Of a stretch of DNA of 64,000 nucleotides, positions 56,423 to 64,000 are shown piece by piece. The DNA is taken from the NCBI RefSeq assembly GCF_963259705.1, contig NC_081848.1, positions 55,548,895 to 55,612,894 of the forward strand, read 5' to 3'. The notes beneath the pieces were generated by a model, which was not told where the DNA came from, made no database searches, and saw nothing but the letters and a program-made list of their open reading frames with translations. How positions within the stretch are numbered: the first letter of the stretch is position 1; every line of letters starts with the position of its first letter. The stretch is from Myotis daubentonii. Lineage: Eukaryota; Chordata; Mammalia; Chiroptera; Vespertilionidae. The position numbers were made by a program, and so were the translations under genes.

Positions 56423-57437
56423 ATGGGGCGGGTATGTGGCGGTCAGGGGCCAGTGATTTCCACTCCTCCCCCAGTATCATTCCCTAAGAGGAATGCCCTG
56501 CAAAGAACAAGAAACACCAGTGGCAGCCAGGCTGAAGTCGGGGCTGGGGCCCAGCCTGCCGCCCTGCCACGCTGGTGTAGTGGGAGGCAGTGGGACGCTG
56601 CAGTCAGACTGGGTTTAAATCCCGACTCTGACCTAACCTGCTGTGTGACTTTGGGTGAGTGTCTTAACTTCTCTGGTTCTCAGTTCTCCTCATCAGGATA
56701 ATGACCCCGCACTACACAGTTGTGGGGACAGTTCCATTTTCTACTACAGCACTGTCCTGTGAGGCCACCAAGGAGTACAGCCCCTGCGTGGCCCTGTGTG
56801 GACAAACCTGCCAGGACCTGGCTGGCCCTGAGGCCTGTGGCGGTGACCTCAGCGAGGACGAGTGTGTGGAGGGCTGTGCCTGCCCCCCGGGCACCTATCT
56901 GGACACCCAGGCTGACCTCTGTGTTCCCAGGTGAGCAGGTCAGCTTGACCTCTGCCAGTCGGGGAGGAGGCTGGGGTCTCCAGGGCACCGAGACTAGGGA
57001 GCCTGCCTGGGCCTCTGATGTCCCTCCTTCATCTCACAGTCACAGGGCAGATCTGAGTGGGCAAGGTGGGTGGATGGGTGGGCTCCCTCCTCAGTTCTGG
57101 CTCTTCAGGCCACTCCACAGAGACAAAACTACCCCACAGGCAGTGGGGCCCTGGAGTCACACTGGGTTTAAATCCCAACTCTAACCTTGACCTGCTGTGT
57201 GACCTTGGGTGAGTGTCTTAACATCTCTGGTTCTCAGTTCCCCTCATCAGAAGGACCACAAGACGGAACCACCCCACAGAGCCAAGAGAGTCTCTCTGCC
57301 CTCACCTCTCCCCTCTGTCCACAAATATTTATTGACCCCCTAGTGTGGTCCTGGCATTTCTAGGTCCAGGGAATTCAACAGTGAACAAACAGAATGCTGT
57401 CCTCATGGAGCTCCCATTCTAGGTGGTGGGGTGCGTA

Positions 57438-57468
<31 letters not shown>

Positions 57469-58875
57469 TTTATGGGTCTGGTGGTGATCAGAGCTACAGA
57501 GTAGAGTGAGAATAGGAGTCCTTGGGGGTGGGGAGGGTCACCATTATGTCACCTGAGAGGAGCATGGAAGGAAGCCCTTTCTGATGAGGCAACTTTGGAA
57601 GTGAGGGAAGAGCGCTCCAAGCAGAGAGGATGGGACAGCCCTGAGGCTGCTGTAGGCCTGGTCTGAGTGTGGCTGGAAGGCATGATGGGAAGTGGAACCC
57701 TCCCAGGATCCCAGGGTTGACAGGCAAGGCCCTTGATTGCCAGCCATTTCTCCATCTGTAAAATGGTTTCGTATACGACTGAGTGGGGTGGGGGCTGGAG
57801 AGAGGCCTCTTTTGGGGGTAATATCAGAATCACTCAGGCCTTTTTAAACTCCAGAATCCTCCCCAGAGATCCAGCCCCTCCACCCCCGATGTTGAGCATT
57901 GCCAAGAGGGGAGCCTCTGTAGGGTATATGGGGGTGGGGGTCGGGGGCGACTGGAGAAGGAGAAAGTGACTGAGAAACCTGGGGGTCGGATGGGTTCAGA
58001 CTTCCCTTCCAGCCCGCAACGGCTCTGCTCCAAGGCCTGCCCTTGGCTATAGCCCACAGGTGCTGTGGGAGGCATGTGAGGAGGAAACAGTCTTTGCCCT
58101 CAGATGACCTACAGTGAGGAACTGGAAGACAGCACAAGGATCCTTGCCTGACAAGGTCCATTGTGAGGAGCTGATGACATGAGGGCCTTGCCTGGTGCTC
58201 AAAATATGTGACAACCTATGTGGCACTCCACAGCAATTAGAACAGATGCTGGGTGTGAATGACCAATACAAGACTATGGCCCTGTCCCTGACACGGCATG
58301 GGCTCAGGCAGCGTGGCCTTGATTTTTCATCCAAAAGAGATTGGCGTTGGGAGAGCATGGAGACCTTGAGTCTGGGGCCCATCCCTGACCTCCGTCCCGG
58401 GTGCCAGGCTGGCTTCCTCACTCCTGAGAAATGGGTCACATGTCACAGTAGATGCCATTAGATGTCCCGATGCCCCTGGCTGGCAGAGTGAGTCCCTGTC
58501 CTTGGCAGTCCCTGTCTTGGCCCCTGCGTCCGCTCACTGTTCTCTGTTCCTGGGTTTTATAGGAACCAGTGCTCCTGCCACTTCCAAGGAGTGGACTATC
58601 CCCCGGGGGACAGCGACATCCCGTCTCTGGGCCACTGGTGAGCTCCCTGTGCAGCAGTGCTGCTGTCTTCCCTGTAAGTGGAAGTTGCTAACTGAAGAGA
58701 GCGCATCTGAGCAGGACGTCCCATGGATGGCACCCACCTCTGCACAGGAGCCAGGGACAGGCAGCGGGTGTATCTGTCTGAGCCCAGAGACTGGGTGCAG
58801 TGACTCAGGGTTTCCGGGGCCTGCAGTGACAGGGCTTTGGTGTCTGGGCTGTGCAGTGATTGGGTCAGCTGACCA

Positions 58876-58940
<65 letters not shown>

Positions 58941-59932
58941 GCAGCCACTGCAAAGATGGGGTCATGAGCTGTGACAGCAGAGCCCCAGGTACGGGGACTG
59001 GAAGGGAGGGGGCTCTTCCATGTAGTGGGGTTATAGAGAGGAGAGTGGGGAGCTCAAAAACAGATCGGGACGGGGAGCGGCCACCCCCAATCTTGCCCTA
59101 CACTGAGCCTTCTGTGTTCCCTGCCCTCTCGGGAAAGACTCCAGCTTGGAGGGTGGCGTCCAGAAGTCCTGTCCCAGCCTCAGCCCCACCCTGGCCCGTC
59201 CTTCCTGCTTCTCTAGGAGAGCCTGAGACCGTCTCTCTCAGGGGGGCCAGCTGGGGTCTGGACGGTCCCTGGACTTCCCCTGGGTCCTGGATTTCCTGGG
59301 CCTAAGCCATCACGTGTCTACTGAGGCAGACTCTCTGCCCAGTCGGGTGCTGGACGTGGGGGTCACAGAGATGGGGAGGACAGCCTGGGCCTTTGAGACA
59401 TTCCCAGGCCATAGAGATGGGGGTGAGGTGGCCCAACGATGGGTCAACCTGTGAGGGGCTTGGAGGTGGTAGAACGGAGACTGGGGTCTTCAGGGAGGGT
59501 CTCTTGGGGCAGAGGGGGCCACTGAGGGTGGAGATCAGCACAGAGGGGACCAGAGACTAATCGTATGGCCGGTGGCCAAGAGCAGGGCCTCCAGAGTCAG
59601 GCAGCCTCGGTTCAGATCCTGCCCAGCACTCACTAGCTGTGCAGTCCCGGGTAACTCACTTCACCTCTCTGGGCCTTTGTTAACTTTTTGTAAGTAACCT
59701 AGACTTCTGCATTCTCCCCATGTCCCATGTGTATTCCTAAAAGTGTTCTCCTTTGATCACTTCTGGCTTTGGGTTTCTGCCTCTTTGGGACTTTCATTTC
59801 ATCTCCTGTGGCTATTCCTTTCCCTGCTCCATCCCAGGCTGGGCATGAAACTCAGCTCCCTTGTACTGATTTTCCTGAAGATCATGCACACAAGTGTGAG
59901 TGTGCACAGTCAACGTGACTGAAAACCTGGCG

Positions 59933-59994
<62 letters not shown>

Positions 59995-60695
59995 GTCACA
60001 GTAATACAGGTAATGGGAACTGACTTCCTGTTTTTAAAAGCCCTCTGGCCACCCCGCCTCACTGCAGGGCTACCCTATTTTTGGCTCCTCTCCTCATCCC
60101 TCTGGGCACTTCCTCTCTATCCTGCCTTTTGCAAGCAGAAGTGGTTTCTCTACATTATATGGGGACATGAAGGAAAGAATACCTCACAGAGCTGTTACTG
60201 GAGTAAATAAAAAAAACGCATGTGAAGTCGGGGAGCAGTGCCTGGTGGGAGGACATGTTCGGTAGCTGGGGCTGGTAGCTGAGGAGGTTGTCCTGCTCTG
60301 GGACACCACACATCCCTCCTCTCCACGTGGGATGTGCACATGGGAACCCAAGGAACGTCCAGAAGCAACCAGGGCACCACAAAGCATCAGGGCCCCATCT
60401 CCCACTGCATCTCCCAGATGCTGGGTCCCCTCATCTCCCTCGCCAACCCTGCCCCCCAGGAGCCCACCCCCAGGCCCGGGTGTTCCAAGCATCTTGCTGA
60501 GTGCCCGTGCTCCTCCCAGCACCCACCCTCTCCTCTTTCAGCCGCTGCCTGTCCAGCCGGCCAGGTCTTCGTGAACTGCAGCGACCTGCACACCGACCCC
60601 GAGCTGAGCAGAGAGAGGACGTGTGAGCAACAGCTGCTGAACCTGAGCGTGCCAGCCCGGGGCCCCTGCCTCTCAGGCTGTGCCTGTCCCCAAGG
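35966..60695 (+). CDS. OTOG: OTOG, otogelin (N-terminal part, 23 coding exons; rest outside window)
   Basis: Otogelin is a large secreted, cysteine-rich, mucin-like glycoprotein of the acellular gels over inner-ear epithelia. Exons give about 921 codons of a protein near 2,900 residues. Order: signal peptide (1-25), variable linker, EGF-like motif (about 98-131), VWD1 (about 142-294, with GLCGNNN), C8 (about 335-408), TIL (411-475), VWC-like (477-505), VWD2 (506-658, with GLCGTFNGN), C8 (690-770), TIL (771-831), VWC-like (831-871), and the start of a third TIL (871-921). All junctions use AG/GT and stay in frame, and no internal stop is present. Candidate N-glycosylation sites include NATG, NCSD and NLSV. 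The start was chosen as the first ATG followed by a good signal peptide. Human OTOG mutations cause DFNB18B deafness. Confidence 0.96.
36464..36524 (+). CDS. OTOG: OTOG exon 2 (residues 38-58, linker)
   Basis: 61 nt encoding [19 protein letters not shown], low-complexity linker. Acceptor ctccag|CTGA, donor CCAG|gtgagt. Phase 1 to 2 fits both neighbours, but the peptide has no counterpart I recall in human otogelin, so this exon is the least secure. Confidence 0.6.
36689..36749 (+). CDS. OTOG: OTOG exon 3 (residues 58-78, linker)
   Basis: 61 nt encoding [20 protein letters not shown] and Q, resembling the human linker segment around ATLAMGD. Acceptor cctag|CCAC, donor CCAG|gtaagg. Ends in phase 0. 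Confidence 0.78.
36963..37024 (+). repeat. Compound TCTA / TCCA tetranucleotide repeat
   Basis: About six TCTA units followed by about eleven TCCA units, in OTOG intron 3. Confidence 0.95.
38225..38700. repeat. Candidate ancient DNA-transposon fossil
   Basis: An AT-rich block in OTOG intron 3 with phrases I associate with an old hAT/Charlie-type mammalian repeat, for example aggggtccatgaacc near the start and ttctgagaaggggccac near the end. Termini and target duplication are not clear, and the family is uncertain. Confidence 0.4.
39555..40400 (-). mobile_element. Candidate solo LTR of an endogenous retrovirus (uncertain)
   Basis: On the minus strand this stretch has an LTR-like order: a promoter-like block with ccaat and a TATA-like word, then aataaagctttctgcctc near 39740, then a short U5-like tail. 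No retroviral coding frame is seen. Both ends and any target duplication are unresolved, so this is a composition-based guess. In OTOG intron 3. Confidence 0.35.
40927..41002 (+). CDS. OTOG: OTOG exon 4 (residues 79-104)
   Basis: Encodes [20 protein letters not shown] then KCAPS plus one base. 76 nt, acceptor aaaag|GAGA, donor TCTT|gtaagt. It follows a 4.2-kb intron. Confidence 0.9.
41954..42046 (+). CDS. OTOG: OTOG exon 5 (residues 104-135, EGF-like)
   Basis: Encodes [19 protein letters not shown], then [12 protein letters not shown]: an EGF-like cysteine pattern with an N-glycosylation motif NAT. 93 nt, acceptor ttgcag|ACTT, donor ATGG|gtgggt. Confidence 0.94.
42215..42369 (+). CDS. OTOG: OTOG exon 6 (residues 135-186, VWD1 start)
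   Basis: Encodes [20 protein letters not shown], then [18 protein letters not shown], the typical VWD opening. 155 nt, acceptor gtgcag|TGTA, donor CCAG|gtgagg. Confidence 0.95.
43250..43480 (+). repeat. MIR-like SINE
   Basis: Diverged copy with gcatcctggctgtgcgtgtg and ttgcctcctctctgaaattc. In OTOG intron 6. Confidence 0.6.
43562..43680 (+). CDS. OTOG: OTOG exon 7 (residues 187-226, VWD1)
   Basis: Encodes [20 protein letters not shown] through KEVTHGGV. 119 nt, acceptor aatcag|GTGC, donor TGAG|gtaagg. Confidence 0.95.
44709..45036 (+). repeat. Minisatellite, eight copies of a 41-bp unit
   Basis: Eight head-to-tail units begin at 44709, 44750, 44791, 44832, 44873, 44914, 44955 and 44996. 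Each starts ctggtcccagtggc and contains gaggcaggtgcc. Units differ mainly by C/T-G/A changes (ccgt or ccat) and by ggctgagg versus ggatgagg. In OTOG intron 7, ending 100 bp before exon 8. Confidence 0.98.
45137..45342 (+). CDS. OTOG: OTOG exon 8 (residues 226-295, VWD1 end)
   Basis: Encodes [20 protein letters not shown] through the VWD signature [13 protein letters not shown]. 206 nt, acceptor ttgcag|GGTC, donor TATG|gtaagg. A 41-bp minisatellite ends 100 bp upstream. Confidence 0.95.
46137..46267 (+). CDS. OTOG: OTOG exon 9 (residues 295-338)
   Basis: Encodes [20 protein letters not shown] through LQQSLGAMQ, bridging VWD1 and the first C8 domain. 131 nt, acceptor ccacag|GGAA, donor GCAG|gtcggg. 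Confidence 0.94.
46500..46606 (+). CDS. OTOG: OTOG exon 10 (residues 339-374, C8 domain)
   Basis: Encodes [20 protein letters not shown] through SCTSDLC: the first half of C8. 107 nt, acceptor cccag|AGTG, donor GCCA|gtgagt. Confidence 0.94.
46920..47029 (+). CDS. OTOG: OTOG exon 11 (residues 374-411, C8 domain)
   Basis: Encodes [20 protein letters not shown] through WRTQLRQC, the second half of C8. 110 nt, acceptor gcacag|GTCA, donor TGCA|gtaggt. Confidence 0.94.
47384..47512 (+). CDS. OTOG: OTOG exon 12 (residues 411-454, TIL domain)
   Basis: Encodes [20 protein letters not shown] through CVDGCYCPD, a trypsin-inhibitor-like cysteine-rich domain. 129 nt, acceptor cccaag|CCGT, donor GATG|gtatgc. 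Confidence 0.94.
48353..48461 (+). CDS. OTOG: OTOG exon 13 (residues 454-490, TIL/VWC)
   Basis: Encodes [20 protein letters not shown] through VVKEDCNA plus two bases. 109 nt, acceptor ccttag|GGTT. The donor is the atypical CCTG|gtctgt, chosen because it alone gives the conserved CNACTCTAGKW across the junction. Confidence 0.85.
48743..48789 (+). CDS. OTOG: OTOG exon 14 (residues 490-506, VWC-like)
   Basis: A 47-nt exon encoding [16 protein letters not shown] across its junctions. Acceptor tttcag|CACA, donor CCAG|gtacac. Completes the VWC-like stretch before VWD2. Confidence 0.9.
49278..49423 (+). CDS. OTOG: OTOG exon 15 (residues 506-554, VWD2 start)
   Basis: Encodes [20 protein letters not shown] through LQNAPCGL. 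146 nt, acceptor cctcag|CCGA, donor CCTG|gtaagg. Typical VWD opening with TFDGRRY. Confidence 0.95.
49722..49764 (+). repeat. CATT tetranucleotide repeat, imperfect
   Basis: Imperfect cattcatt array with catgcat variants in OTOG intron 15. Confidence 0.85.
50230..50410 (+). repeat. MIR-like SINE
   Basis: Contains ttttctgatctgcaaaatgg and ttagaacagtgcctgaacat. In OTOG intron 15. Confidence 0.65.
51190..51322 (+). CDS. OTOG: OTOG exon 16 (residues 555-599, VWD2)
   Basis: Encodes [20 protein letters not shown] through [11 protein letters not shown]. 133 nt, acceptor cccag|AACC, donor GACG|gtacgg. Confidence 0.95.
51323..52212 (+). other. OTOG intron 16
   Basis: Unique sequence with an A-rich stretch (51640-51850). 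No repeat family or exon recognised. Confidence 0.65.
52213..52390 (+). CDS. OTOG: OTOG exon 17 (residues 599-658, VWD2 end)
   Basis: Encodes [20 protein letters not shown] through the VWD signature [14 protein letters not shown]. 178 nt, acceptor gcccag|ACGC, donor TTTT|gtacgt. Confidence 0.95.
52655..52792 (-). mobile_element. HeliBat fragment, antisense
   Basis: Begins with the palindromic CTAG end and the mirror of the gggcctctag-type terminus, and closes with the mirror of aataaaagcgtaatatgc. About 140 bp, so the element has a large internal deletion. In OTOG intron 17. Confidence 0.8.
53957..54000 (+). repeat. TG microsatellite
   Basis: About 22 TG units, in OTOG intron 17, about 95 bp upstream of exon 18. 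Confidence 0.95.
54095..54219 (+). CDS. OTOG: OTOG exon 18 (residues 658-700)
   Basis: Encodes [20 protein letters not shown] through DPCDMHLQA, linking VWD2 to the second C8. 125 nt, acceptor ctgcag|GTCC, donor GCCG|gtgagg. Confidence 0.94.
54370..54910 (+). repeat. L2-like LINE 3' fragment
   Basis: Carries aggcctttgcacttgctgtt, cacagaggcctttcctgact and gaatgtacgctccatgaggg. In OTOG intron 18. Confidence 0.75.
55050..55092 (+). repeat. CA microsatellite
   Basis: About 20 CA units with one interruption, ending about 95 bp upstream of OTOG exon 19. Confidence 0.95.
55189..55401 (+). CDS. OTOG: OTOG exon 19 (residues 700-771, second C8)
   Basis: Encodes [20 protein letters not shown] through [13 protein letters not shown], a cysteine-rich C8 domain. 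213 nt, acceptor ccgcag|TCTC, donor TGTG|gtgagt. A CA microsatellite ends about 95 bp upstream. Confidence 0.95.
55652..55686 (+). repeat. C-run followed by CA repeat
   Basis: Twelve or so C followed by about eleven CA units, in OTOG intron 19. Confidence 0.95.
56382..56420 (+). repeat. GT microsatellite
   Basis: About 19 GT units in OTOG intron 19, upstream of the MIR copy that precedes exon 20. Confidence 0.95.
56585..56698 (+). repeat. MIR fragment, upstream copy of a pair
   Basis: Contains actgggtttaaatcccgact and gggtgagtgtcttaacttct. It is nearly identical to 57138-57252 and shares that copy's private departures from MIR. Just upstream of OTOG exon 20. Confidence 0.8.
56750..56930 (+). 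CDS. OTOG: OTOG exon 20 (residues 771-831, second TIL)
   Basis: Encodes [20 protein letters not shown] through TQADLCVP. 181 nt, acceptor ctacag|CACT, donor CCAG|gtgagc. It is flanked by two nearly identical MIR fragments. Confidence 0.94.
57138..57252 (+). repeat. MIR fragment, downstream copy of a pair
   Basis: Contains actgggtttaaatcccaact and gggtgagtgtcttaacatct. Direct-repeat partner of 56585-56698, 553 bp apart, with OTOG exon 20 between them. Confidence 0.8.
57439..57469 (+). repeat. GACA tetranucleotide repeat
   Basis: About seven CAGA units in OTOG intron 20. Confidence 0.95.
58563..58637 (+). CDS. OTOG: OTOG exon 21 (residues 831-856, VWC-like)
   Basis: Encodes [20 protein letters not shown] then PSLGH. 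75 nt, acceptor ttatag|GAAC, donor ACTG|gtgagc. Confidence 0.94.
58879..58941 (+). repeat. TC microsatellite forming the exon 22 polypyrimidine tract
   Basis: About 30 TC units with one TT slip, ending directly at the gcag of the OTOG exon 22 acceptor. Confidence 0.97.
58945..58988 (+). CDS. OTOG: OTOG exon 22 (residues 856-871, small exon)
   Basis: A 44-nt exon encoding [15 protein letters not shown]. Acceptor ctgcag|CCAC, donor CCAG|gtacgg. Its polypyrimidine tract is a long TC microsatellite. Skipping it would shift frame. Confidence 0.92.
59575..59700 (+). repeat. MIR-like SINE
   Basis: Contains cggttcagatcctgcccagc and cactagctgtgcagtcccgg. In OTOG intron 22. Confidence 0.7.
59932..59990 (+). 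repeat. GA microsatellite
   Basis: About 28 GA units in OTOG intron 22. It is complementary to the TC tract 1 kb upstream. Confidence 0.97.
60542..60695 (+). CDS. OTOG: OTOG exon 23 (residues 871-922, last exon in window)
   Basis: Encodes [20 protein letters not shown] through [10 protein letters not shown], the start of another TIL-type domain with NCS and NLS glycosylation motifs. 154 nt, acceptor tttcag|CCGC, donor AAGG|gtaggt. The next exon was not found before the right edge. Confidence 0.93.
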
Positions 60696-63600
60696 GTAGG
60701 TACCTACGTTGCCATGGCCTCCCACTCTGCGACCCTGAGGTGGAATGAGGGTCTGGGAAAACCTCACACAGCCTTGCAGGCCGACACTAGCCCGGGGCTG
60801 GCCTGTGACAACATAATGGCCAGTGAGGAGCCTGAGAGAGAGCAGGAGCATGCGGGGTGGAGTGTACCTGCCCCTGCTTATTACCAACAGGCAACCTTGG
60901 GTAAGGAAGGGGCCTGGCCTCTCTGAGGCTCAGTTTTTACATCTGTGAAATGGGAATAATAGTAATACCTAGCACCGCAGCAGGTTGTTGTGAGGATGAA
61001 ACAAGGTACTGAAGTTGAAGCGCTGAGTGGGGTGTGGCAGGCTCTAGAGATCCAGTGGATTCAAGGCTGTGAGAGCGTAAACCCTTGTTTCAGCTCCCAA
61101 CCTCTTTCCCTGAACAGAGGTCTGAACAGAGCCCTCTGGTGACAGTCTGGTGCCCCTATAATCCTCGCAAAAGCAAGGCCCACCCAGTGTCCCTCAGGTG
61201 CCATTAAAGCTGTGAAATCCATACGAGGTGGGTTTCGTGGGTTGCCTCGTGGGTGCTCTGTACACAGGTGGCTGCAGGGGCCCTGTACCCAGCTCTGCCA
61301 GTTCTCATTCCTGATGCTGGTCTTGCTTCAGGTCTGGGCTGAGAAGACAGATGGTGCCATGACTTGGCATTGCAGGGCTGTGTCCTTCAGCCTGTGCAGT
61401 GGTCAGTGGCCAGCTGGGAGTCGTGAGCCAGGCCTGGCAGCCAAGGGAAGTGAGGGGGTGGGGGATCAGGACTTCTAGGGTGGGAAAGGGAAGAGGCAGC
61501 CATTTGGAGCTTTGCTGGTTATGAAACACTTCGATATTACCATCCCATTCAATCTCAGAGCATCCCTCAAAGAGAGGAGGGAAGGATCATTATTCCCATT
61601 TTGCAGATGAAGAAACTGAGGCCGGGGCAGGATGGAGGGAAATGGTCTGCCCTGGCAGCCATGACTCAAAGCCCGCGGTGCTCACTCTAAAGCCTGCCCA
61701 CTGGTTAGAGCGTGCTGGCTCCACGAGGCCCAAGGCCTGGTCCCCTACACAGAGGTCACAATGTGGGTGATGAGCCTGCCCCTTCCTAGGCAAGGGCATC
61801 CACAAGAAGCCCCGTGAGTCTCAAGAACCCGCACAGGATCCTAGGCCAACTGCCACCTGCTGCCAGGCCCCAGAGGAGCGTGCGAAGGGTGTCTGTCACT
61901 GAAGGCCTCTGTGGCACTGGCCTGTGTGCACCGGACAGGGCGAGCCAGGGCCTCTGGGGTCAGGAGCGGAGGGCCAGTCACTGCCCAGCACGGTGGGAAG
62001 GCCGCAGAGGGAAGGTGGAACTGGGAGGGGGGGTGGACTGGAATGGGAGACTTGGCTCCGTTCTGCCAGTGACTCATCACGTGACCTCTCTCAACAGATC
62101 CTCGTCTGTAAATTGAGGGTTGAGGGCTCCCTCCCGAAGGGGACTGGGGAATGGAGGGTTCAGCGAGACCCCTCTTGTGAAGGAGCTTTGGGGTTCTCTA
62201 GGGATGTATGTGCTCTTCAAATATTAATGTGCTCACGAATCTCCACCAGAGACTCTGCATTTCCAACCAGCTCCCCGGAGACCCTGTGCTGGTCTGGGGA
62301 ACTCGCTTTGAGCATCAAGGGTCTAACGCCCTGTCCAACACTCGGACTCATTTAACCCGGAAGAGCCCAGAAGCCAGAGTGGGGTTCCCTTTTCACTCGC
62401 AGGCTCTGAAGGGGAGGAGAGGATGGGAAGGTTTCCAATGGGCTGGGTGACCTTGGGCAGGTTACCCGGCCACTCGGGCATCCGTTTTCTTGTCTGTAAG
62501 GCCCGGCTGGCTGCTGGTAGGACCTGTCTGAGCGGGCAGGACCCAAATCCTCCTCCCCTGCCCCATCACCTCTGGGGTATTTGCCCTCATGGCTCATGCC
62601 CTATGAGGAGCTCCCACACCTCCCATGGGGGCTTCTCCAAGGGAAATTATTACAATCTCAACTTGTAAGGAAAGGGCAGGCATCTCCTAGCTTCGTGGAG
62701 CGTCCTCCTGGGATTTGGGATAAGGTTCCCAATGATGTCCAAGCACCGTCCTAGCAACCCCTGTTGGGGACCTTCTGGGCTCCCCTTGGCTCCCATGCCT
62801 CTCCCCATAGTGTTTCTAAGAACCTCAGGATGCTGTATATTGCTGCAAAGGACCTGGCCACTGCAGGGGCCACGGAGGCTGGCGGTGTCACTGCAAGGGA
62901 CCTGGGCCGCTAGGCAGTCTAGCACAGCGGTGATGTACTATCTCACCACCTCCTGGTGAGTTAGCCCCTGAACCTCAGGTTCCTCATCTTACAGTGGCGG
63001 AGAGTAGGCACTCGTGTGAGCAGACAGCGTTGTCTTCTTTCATTTGGATCCCATGCGTTTGCAATTGTCCCCCGAGGGGGCCTTGGAACTAGAAGGTCCT
63101 TAAACAGTTGAGGAAGGGGCGCCTCACAGATTGAGGGCACCTGGAGGACAGAGGCCAAAGCTCCAAGTCTTTTCTCGCTCCTCTCTGTGGTGGGCGCGAA
63201 GCAGGTGCTCGGGGACGCAGTCAGGCCTGCAGAGGGCCGGAGGGAGCACTGGAGGGTGGGTGGAGGGAAGACCTCTGAGGAAGCGTCTAGAGCCCGGGCC
63301 TGGGGCTGGAGGTGGAAGGCAATGAGCCAGCCCACTGCTGGTGTCTGATGCAATTATGGGGAGAGGAGGGGCAGGAAAACAATGTTACTGTGTCCATCCC
63401 CGGTGCGAGGCAGTGTGCCCAGCTCTGTAATTAGATTCTCATAATGACCTTGAGAGGAAGGTGTCATTATTTTCCTTTTACACATAAAAAGTAGAGGCTT
63501 AGAAAGGTGGCTTCAAGGAAAGCGTAATGGATGAAACGCAAGCCTTTCCCCCTGCTTCCTCCCACAATCGCAGTGACGTGCTGGTGATGGAGTAAATAAG

Positions 63601-64000
63601 GTATACATCCCCAGCGACAAGGAGAACAGCAGTGGGGTGACAGTGGACAAGATGGGTCCATTGTTTCTGAAGGAGGAATGAGCTGGGTGTGTGGAAACTG
63701 ACCTTGTGAGCAGAGGTTGGCAGCTGATGCCTGGGCAGCCAGGAGAGCAGCCTACTTCCTGCGGACAGCTCTAGGACAGGAGGCTCTGGGAATCCCAGAA
63801 GGTGGGTGGGGGCAGGGAGACAGGCGGATGAGTCGCAGGTCATGTCAGGATCAGTTAGTCCACTGGCCCCTCTCCCCCCCCCCCCCCGGGGTCCTGAGAC
63901 TGCCCTAGTGCCACCCAGCAGGAGAGAGGTGGTAAGAGTTTCCAGAGAAACCAAATCCGAGGCTTCGATCTTAGGGGGCAAGGAGGGACGAGAGATGGAG
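60696..64000 (+). other. OTOG intron 23, incomplete
   Basis: Runs to the window edge. Holds MIR-like pieces (60880-61030 sense, 61540-61680 antisense) and a C-run (63874-63887). The exon expected next in otogelin (continuing the TIL domain) was looked for and not seen. Confidence 0.7.
60880..61030 (+). repeat. MIR-like SINE fragment
   Basis: Contains tctctgaggctcagttttta and catctgtgaaatgggaataa. In OTOG intron 23. Confidence 0.7.

Larger units (their letters stand above)
56931..58562 (+). other. OTOG intron 20
   Basis: Holds the downstream MIR copy (57138-57252), an old repeat-like segment (57310-57440) leading into the GACA array, and unique sequence. Confidence 0.65.

Noticed and set aside
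60696..64000. OTOG exon 24
   Set aside because: No stretch encoding the expected continuation with splice sites in phase 2 was seen before the right edge.

Overview
This is nuclear genomic DNA of a mammal, most likely a vespertilionid (vesper) bat. Two lines of evidence point there. Three tRNA-derived SINEs match the bat VES family, each with A/B-box-like promoter motifs and direct repeats at its ends. Two elements match the non-autonomous HeliBat Helitron family, one near full length and one antisense fragment, and HeliBat elements are known from vesper bats. Both identifications are from recalled consensus sequences, not a database search. Older MIR, L2 and L1 relics fill most introns.

Layout: two genes lie head to head, as at human 11p15.1. 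USH1C (harmonin) runs on the minus strand from its ATG at 33441 down to 2267 and continues past the left edge. All coding exons 1-15 are present, plus four alternative exons (A-D) of the long b-type isoform. The last exons, including PDZ3, lie to the left of base 1. An intergenic gap of about 2.5 kb (33442-35965) follows, GC-rich next to USH1C. OTOG (otogelin) then runs on the plus strand from an ATG at 35966. Twenty-three coding exons, about 921 codons, were placed up to 60695; the gene continues beyond the right edge. Every exon pair was checked for splice-site dinucleotides and for reading-phase continuity. All junctions keep one open frame.

Function: harmonin is the PDZ scaffold that ties cadherin-23 and protocadherin-15 based links to actin and myosin VIIa in hair-cell stereocilia, and it also organises the intestinal brush border. 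Otogelin is a secreted mucin-like glycoprotein of the tectorial membrane, otoconial membranes and cupulae. Both are human deafness genes (USH1C/DFNB18A and DFNB18B), so the window is a compact inner-ear locus.

No CRISPR array, operon, rRNA or tRNA gene is present, and I see no evidence of a wholly new system. The points most worth a second look are: the frame-enforced exclusive choice between USH1C exon 15 and exon A; an eight-copy 41-bp minisatellite just upstream of OTOG exon 8 that repeats an E-box every 41 bp; complementary CT/GA microsatellites flanking the tiny OTOG exon 22; near-identical MIR copies flanking OTOG exon 20; an atypical donor at OTOG exon 13; and uncertainty in the OTOG N-terminal linker.
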